This document shows positions 60,629-64,000 of a DNA stretch of 64,000 bases, piece after piece. Both the position numbers and the translations under genes were made by a program. The stretch is from Pandoraea iniqua (GTDB taxonomy: Bacteria > Pseudomonadota > Gammaproteobacteria > Burkholderiales > Burkholderiaceae): NCBI RefSeq assembly GCF_902459685.1, contig NZ_CABPSF010000003.1, positions 558,001-622,000 of the forward strand. The letters are read 5' to 3'. Under the pieces are notes generated by a model, which was given only the letters and a program-made list of their open reading frames with translations, searched no databases and was not told the DNA's origin. Each line of letters begins with the position of its first letter. Position 1 is the first letter of the stretch.

Positions 60629-61372
60629 TCACTCCATGTGCATACCGCCGTTGATTGCCAGATTGCTGCCAGTGATAAAACCCGCGTCGTCAGACACGAG
60701 AAACGCGACCAGCGCCGCCACTTCATCGGGACGCCCGAGCCGGCCCACCGGAATCTGCGGCAGGATGCGCGCGTCGAGCACGTCTTGCGGCACGGCCGTG
60801 ACCATCTTCGTGGCGAGATAACCGGGCGAGACCGTGTTGACCGTCACGCCGGACTTCGCGACTTCGAGCGCCAGCGATTTGGTAAAACCGTGCATGCCCG
60901 CCTTGGCGGCGGCATAGTTCGCCTGACCGAAGGCGCCGCGGCTGCCGTTGACCGATGAAATATTGACGATGCGGCCCCAGCCGCGCGCGACCATGCCGCT
61001 GAAGAGCGGGCGCGTCATGTTGAATACGCTGTCCAGATCGGTGCGTAATACCGACTGCCAGTCTTCGGGCGACATCTTGCGCATCGTGCTGTCGCGCGTG
61101 ATGCCTGCATTGTTGATGAGAATGTCGACCGGGCCGGTGTCGGATTCCACCGCTTTCACGCAGGCCTCGCACGACGCGTAATCGGCAACATCGACGCGAT
61201 AGGCTTCGAAATTCCGCCCGATCTCCCGCATCCGGGAAACCCAGCCCTCGCAATCGTGATTATGGGGAGAACAGGTGACCGCCACACGATATCCGGCGTC
61301 TGCCAAACGCAGGCTGATCGCTTCACCCAATCCGCCCATGCCGCCTGTCACCAATGCAATTCGTGTTGTCAT
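60629..61372 (-). CDS. phaB: Acetoacetyl-CoA reductase
   Basis: 247 residues from ATG 61372 (MTTRIALVTGGMGGLG). Short-chain dehydrogenase with the glycine motif at 10-16 and catalytic Ser (NISSVNGSRGAFGQ) and Tyr-x3-Lys (ANYAAAKAG). Reduces acetoacetyl-CoA with NADPH for polyhydroxybutyrate. PhaA and PhaC are not in the window. The phasin gene follows it. Confidence 0.92.
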   Translation of the reverse strand: MTTRIALVTGGMGGLGEAISLRLADAGYRVAVTCSPHNHDCEGWVSRMREIGRNFEAYRVDVADYASCEACVKAVESDTGPVDILINNAGITRDSTMRKMSPEDWQSVLRTDLDSVFNMTRPLFSGMVARGWGRIVNISSVNGSRGAFGQANYAAAKAGMHGFTKSLALEVAKSGVTVNTVSPGYLATKMVTAVPQDVLDARILPQIPVGRLGRPDEVAALVAFLVSDDAGFITGSNLAINGGMHME

Positions 61373-62020
61373 AGCTATCCGTCTCTGGTTAACGTCGTGG
61401 ATCGTTAAACTTCGGATACATTCAGCATAGCCGGGAAAAGCCGGCCCGCTGGCGCGTTCGACGCCTCGGCGTGCCCCGTGCTTGACCTCGCGCAAACCCG
61501 CGAAAAATGACGATCAAGCGGTATTGCCGACTTCTCGGCGTGCCGGTCTTTGTGATTCGCCGGACCGCCGCATCTCGTGACGTCGCCAGTCGTTGCAACT
61601 GGCTCGAGTGCGACTCATCGTGTGTGACAACGTTCCTCGATTGCGACAATTTGTCTCCAATCGGGGGCCCGCTCAGGGCCTCGCGGCGGCTCGCCTTCAT
61701 CGGATTTCCTGCGTACGATGAGTGGCCGCACTTTGGTGATCGTACGAGTGATCGTACTCCAAAATAATTCGCGCGTAGCCCTTTCACCGGCCCCGGTCAA
61801 CATTCCCAATGGGCGCTCCCTATCGATAGTCACAGGGGGCATCGACGCCCGTTGCAGGCCGCTCGCAATCCATATATCATCGCCCGTAGATTTAATTTGG
61901 ATCTTGCTGATTTGGCAGGTGATTTGCCCGTGTCAGCCACGGGCGGCGCCGGTCGGGCGGTCTGATGGCCTGCCTGAATTCACGCGAGATTCCCCCGGAT
62001 TCCTCACCTTGTGACACCTT
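61373..62020. other. 648-bp gap between phaB and the RND operon
   Basis: No gene recognised. It contains a cluster of ATCGTAC sites at 61713-61757 that looks like an operator, and presumably the promoters of phaB and the RND operon. Short minus-strand reading frames there (61422-61787, 61615-61842) have no family match; a decayed divergent repressor cannot be excluded. Confidence 0.55.
61713..61757. promoter_or_regulatory. ATCGTAC site cluster upstream of the RND operon
   Basis: GTGATCGTAC is present twice, 12 bp apart (61736-61745, 61748-61757), and an inverted GTACGAT is at 61713-61719. TCGTACGA (61740-61747) is a perfect 8-bp palindrome. A repressor binding site is plausible, although its regulator is not seen in the window. 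Confidence 0.5.
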
Positions 62021-63328
62021 GTGAGTTACGTGCGCATGTTGCCTTCTCTGCCTGCCAACGCTTCTCGTCGCCGCCGGTTCGCCCTGGCGCTCACCACCAC
62101 GGCCATCGCCGTCGCCGCGCTGGCCGCCTGCTCGCGCAAGGCGCCGCCCGAGCCACCGCCGCGCCCGGTGGTCGCGATGGCGGCGAAAACCGCCGAGCAG
62201 ACGCCAATCGCCTCGCTCCCCGCCCAGATCGAAGCCCGTTACGCCACGCCGCTGTCGTTTCGCGTCGCAGGCAAGATTATTGACCGCTCGGTACGGCTCG
62301 GCGATGCGGTGAAGGCCGGTCAGGTCGTCGCGCGTCTCGACCCCGCGGATCTGTCGAAGAACGCCGCCAGTGCGCGCGCCCAGCTCGACGCCGCCCAGCA
62401 TCAGCTCGACTTCGCGACGCAGACCGTCACCCGTGACCGGGCGCAGGCGAAAGAAAACCTGATCGCACCCGCGCAACTGGAACAGTCTGAAAACGCTTAC
62501 GCGAGTGCGCTCGCGCAGCGCAATCAGGCGACCCAGCAGGCCGCGTTGGCCGGTGACCAATTGAGCTACGGCAACCTCAAGGCCGATCGCGATGGCGTGA
62601 TTACCGCCGAGCAGGCCGATACTGGACAGAACGTCAGCGCCGGCCAACCGGTGTATCAACTCGCATGGACGGGCGATGTCGACGTGATTGCCGACGTGCC
62701 CGAAGTCGCGCTCGGTGCGTTCCGCATCGGCCAGATGGCGACCGTCTCGCTGCCGGCCATGCCGGGCAAGACGTGGCAGGCCCGCGTGCGTGAAGTCGCG
62801 CCGGCGGCCGACCCGCAAAGCCGCACGTATCGCGCCAAACTCTCGCTGCTCTCCCCCGGCCCCGATGTGAAGCTCGGCATGACGGCGAATGTCGCGTTTG
62901 CCCAGCCACTGCCGGGTAGCGCTCCGGCCCCGGCCGCCGCGGCAACGTCGGCGTCTGCACCGGCGGCTGCCTCGCCGTCCACGGCCAGTGGTGCCGCTGC
63001 GGCCGGTGGCACCGACGCCACCACGGCTGCTGCGCATGACACTTCCGCCAATGCCGCCAATACCGCCATCCCCGCGGGCCCGGCGATCACGCTGCCGTCC
63101 ACGGCCCTCTTCCACGATGGCAATCAGCCCGCCGTCTGGGTGGTCAAGCAGGACGACACGCTGGTACTGCGTCGCGTGAAGGTCGCCCGCTACGGCGAAC
63201 GCACCGTGACGGTGGCCGGTGGCATCCAGCCGGGCGAGCGCATCGTCTGGCAAGGGGTGCATACCGTGACCGCGGGCGAAAAGGTTCGCGTGGTGGCACC
63301 GCTGCACCCTGAGGACTTCGCGTCATGA
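62021..63328 (+). CDS. RND efflux periplasmic adaptor (membrane-fusion protein)
   Basis: 435 residues from GTG 62021; ATG 62036 is an alternative and neither has a clear ribosome site. Lipoprotein signal with lipobox near LAALAAC, then the AcrA/MexA fold: biotinyl-lipoyl half, coiled-coil hairpin (ASARAQLDAAQHQLDF), and beta-barrel. An Ala/Ser-rich low-complexity segment (about 305-350) interrupts the C-terminal domain. It overlaps the RND pump start by 4 bp (ATGA). Confidence 0.9.
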   Translation: MSYVRMLPSLPANASRRRRFALALTTTAIAVAALAACSRKAPPEPPPRPVVAMAAKTAEQTPIASLPAQIEARYATPLSFRVAGKIIDRSVRLGDAVKAGQVVARLDPADLSKNAASARAQLDAAQHQLDFATQTVTRDRAQAKENLIAPAQLEQSENAYASALAQRNQATQQAALAGDQLSYGNLKADRDGVITAEQADTGQNVSAGQPVYQLAWTGDVDVIADVPEVALGAFRIGQMATVSLPAMPGKTWQARVREVAPAADPQSRTYRAKLSLLSPGPDVKLGMTANVAFAQPLPGSAPAPAAAATSASAPAAASPSTASGAAAAGGTDATTAAAHDTSANAANTAIPAGPAITLPSTALFHDGNQPAVWVVKQDDTLVLRRVKVARYGERTVTVAGGIQPGERIVWQGVHTVTAGEKVRVVAPLHPEDFAS

Positions 63329-64000
63329 GCGCGCAGGACGGGAAGCCGCCCGTGCCCCAGACACCAGACACCGCACCCGCCGAGCCGCACGACTACCGCC
63401 ACGAAGAAGGGAGTTTCAACCTTTCGGCATGGGCGCTGCGTCACCGCGCGCTCGTGGTGTTTCTCATCGCGATGGCGACGATCTTCGGCATTCTTGCGTA
63501 CTCGCGTCTCGCGCAGTCCGAAGACCCGCCATTCACCTTCCGTGTGATGGTGATCCGCACGTTCTGGCCGGGCGCGACCGCCAAGCAGGTGCAGGAACAG
63601 GTCACCGACCGCATCGCGCGCAAGTTGCAGGAGATGCCGTCCATCGACTTCCAGCGCAGCTATTCGCGCCCGGGCGAGTCGTTGCTGTTCTTCTCGATGA
63701 AGGATTCGGCACCCGCCAGTGAAGTGCCGGAGGAGTGGTATCAGGTTCGCAAGAAGGTCGGCGACATTGCCTACACGCTGCCGCCCGGCGTGCAAGGGCC
63801 GTTCTTCAACGACGAGTTCGGCGACGTCTACACGCACATCTTCACACTCGAAGGCGACGGCTTCGGCCCCGCCCAGTTGCGCGACTACGCCGACGCGCTG
63901 CGCACCGTGCTGCTGCGCGTGCCCGGTGTTGCCAAGGTCGATTACTTCGGTGATCAGGACCAGCGCATTTATGTCGAAATCAGCAACACTCAGCTCACGC
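63325..64000 (+). CDS. RND efflux transporter, N-terminal part (runs off right edge)
   Basis: First 225 residues only. A cytoplasmic N-terminus is followed by the first membrane helix (LVVFLIAMATIFGILAYSRL) and the periplasmic porter domain, with AQSEDPPFTFRVMVIRT typical of the HAE1/AcrB superfamily. Start ATG 63325 overlaps the adaptor stop. The substrate cannot be stated. Completion of the gene lies outside the window. Confidence 0.9.
   Translation, partial: MSAQDGKPPVPQTPDTAPAEPHDYRHEEGSFNLSAWALRHRALVVFLIAMATIFGILAYSRLAQSEDPPFTFRVMVIRTFWPGATAKQVQEQVTDRIARKLQEMPSIDFQRSYSRPGESLLFFSMKDSAPASEVPEEWYQVRKKVGDIAYTLPPGVQGPFFNDEFGDVYTHIFTLEGDGFGPAQLRDYADALRTVLLRVPGVAKVDYFGDQDQRIYVEISNTQLT

Noticed and set aside
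61422-61787. Divergent regulator gene upstream of the RND operon
   Set aside because: The minus-strand reading frames here show no helix-turn-helix pattern and no ribosome site; two frames compete. At most a decayed remnant.

Overview
This 64 kb window looks like chromosomal DNA of a high-GC beta-proteobacterium of the order Burkholderiales, possibly Pandoraea-like. That placement is an inference from gene content: a PhaB acetoacetyl-CoA reductase with a phasin, a shikimate-kinase-fused XRE regulator of the BoxR/BzdR type, many LysR regulators, a spore-coat-U type chaperone-usher operon and PLD/VTT/EEP fusion proteins. I saw no rRNA, tRNA, CRISPR array, insertion sequence or prophage.

Layout. 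0-2.3 kb: acyl-CoA beta-oxidation genes divergent from a BoxR-like regulator, with a long palindrome between them. 2.3-8.2 kb: a Fur-box-led FecI/FecR/TonB-receptor unit that ends in an exported enterochelin-esterase-like hydrolase. 8.2-12.2 kb: a MerR/DUF2938 pair with a textbook 19-bp-spacer promoter, a lone FRG-domain gene, and a CMD/MocR divergent pair. 12.1-15.3 kb: a 1050-residue PLD-VTT-endonuclease/phosphatase fusion. 15.3-27.7 kb: ordinary accessory metabolism and transport (DUF4142, DapA-family lyase, YdcZ and YbfB transporters, LysE exporter, NmrA, DUF2252, GST, several LysR regulators). 27.3-28.8 kb: rhodanese divergent from FtrA.

28.8-32.6 kb is an islet of less typical base composition. 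Small minus-strand genes of unknown function are separated by degenerate copies of one short repeat, so it looks like a gene-cassette array. 32.6-35.4 kb: a TSUP permease, a LysR and an AraC regulator. 35.5-42.1 kb: a second iron locus (periplasmic binding protein, permease, ATPase, Fiu/PiuA-type receptor, PiuC dioxygenase), all leftward from one Fur box. 42.2-44.6 kb: a two-component system divergent from it. 44.6-49.3 kb: a four-gene SCPU chaperone-usher operon behind an AT-rich upstream region.

49.9-57.5 kb: ClC-type channel, trans-aconitate methyltransferase, an ECF sigma/anti-sigma pair downstream of a cupredoxin and a Tat-exported metallophosphoesterase, an M23 peptidase, and a GAF-GGDEF diguanylate cyclase. 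57.5-64 kb: acyltransferase-3, PAP2 phosphatase, phasin, PhaB, and the start of an RND efflux operon that runs off the right edge.

Strongest leads for novelty: the repeat-punctuated small-gene array at 28.86-30.63 kb; a strong promoter with a roughly 290-nt leader, a 14-bp hairpin and a 32-codon ORF ahead of the DapA-family gene; a second hairpin of identical geometry at 15.4 kb; the MerR/DUF2938 switch; the operator-like palindrome at 1161-1188; and a possible tryptophan-rich micro-ORF at 59.85 kb. No complete, recognisably new multi-gene system was proven from sequence alone.
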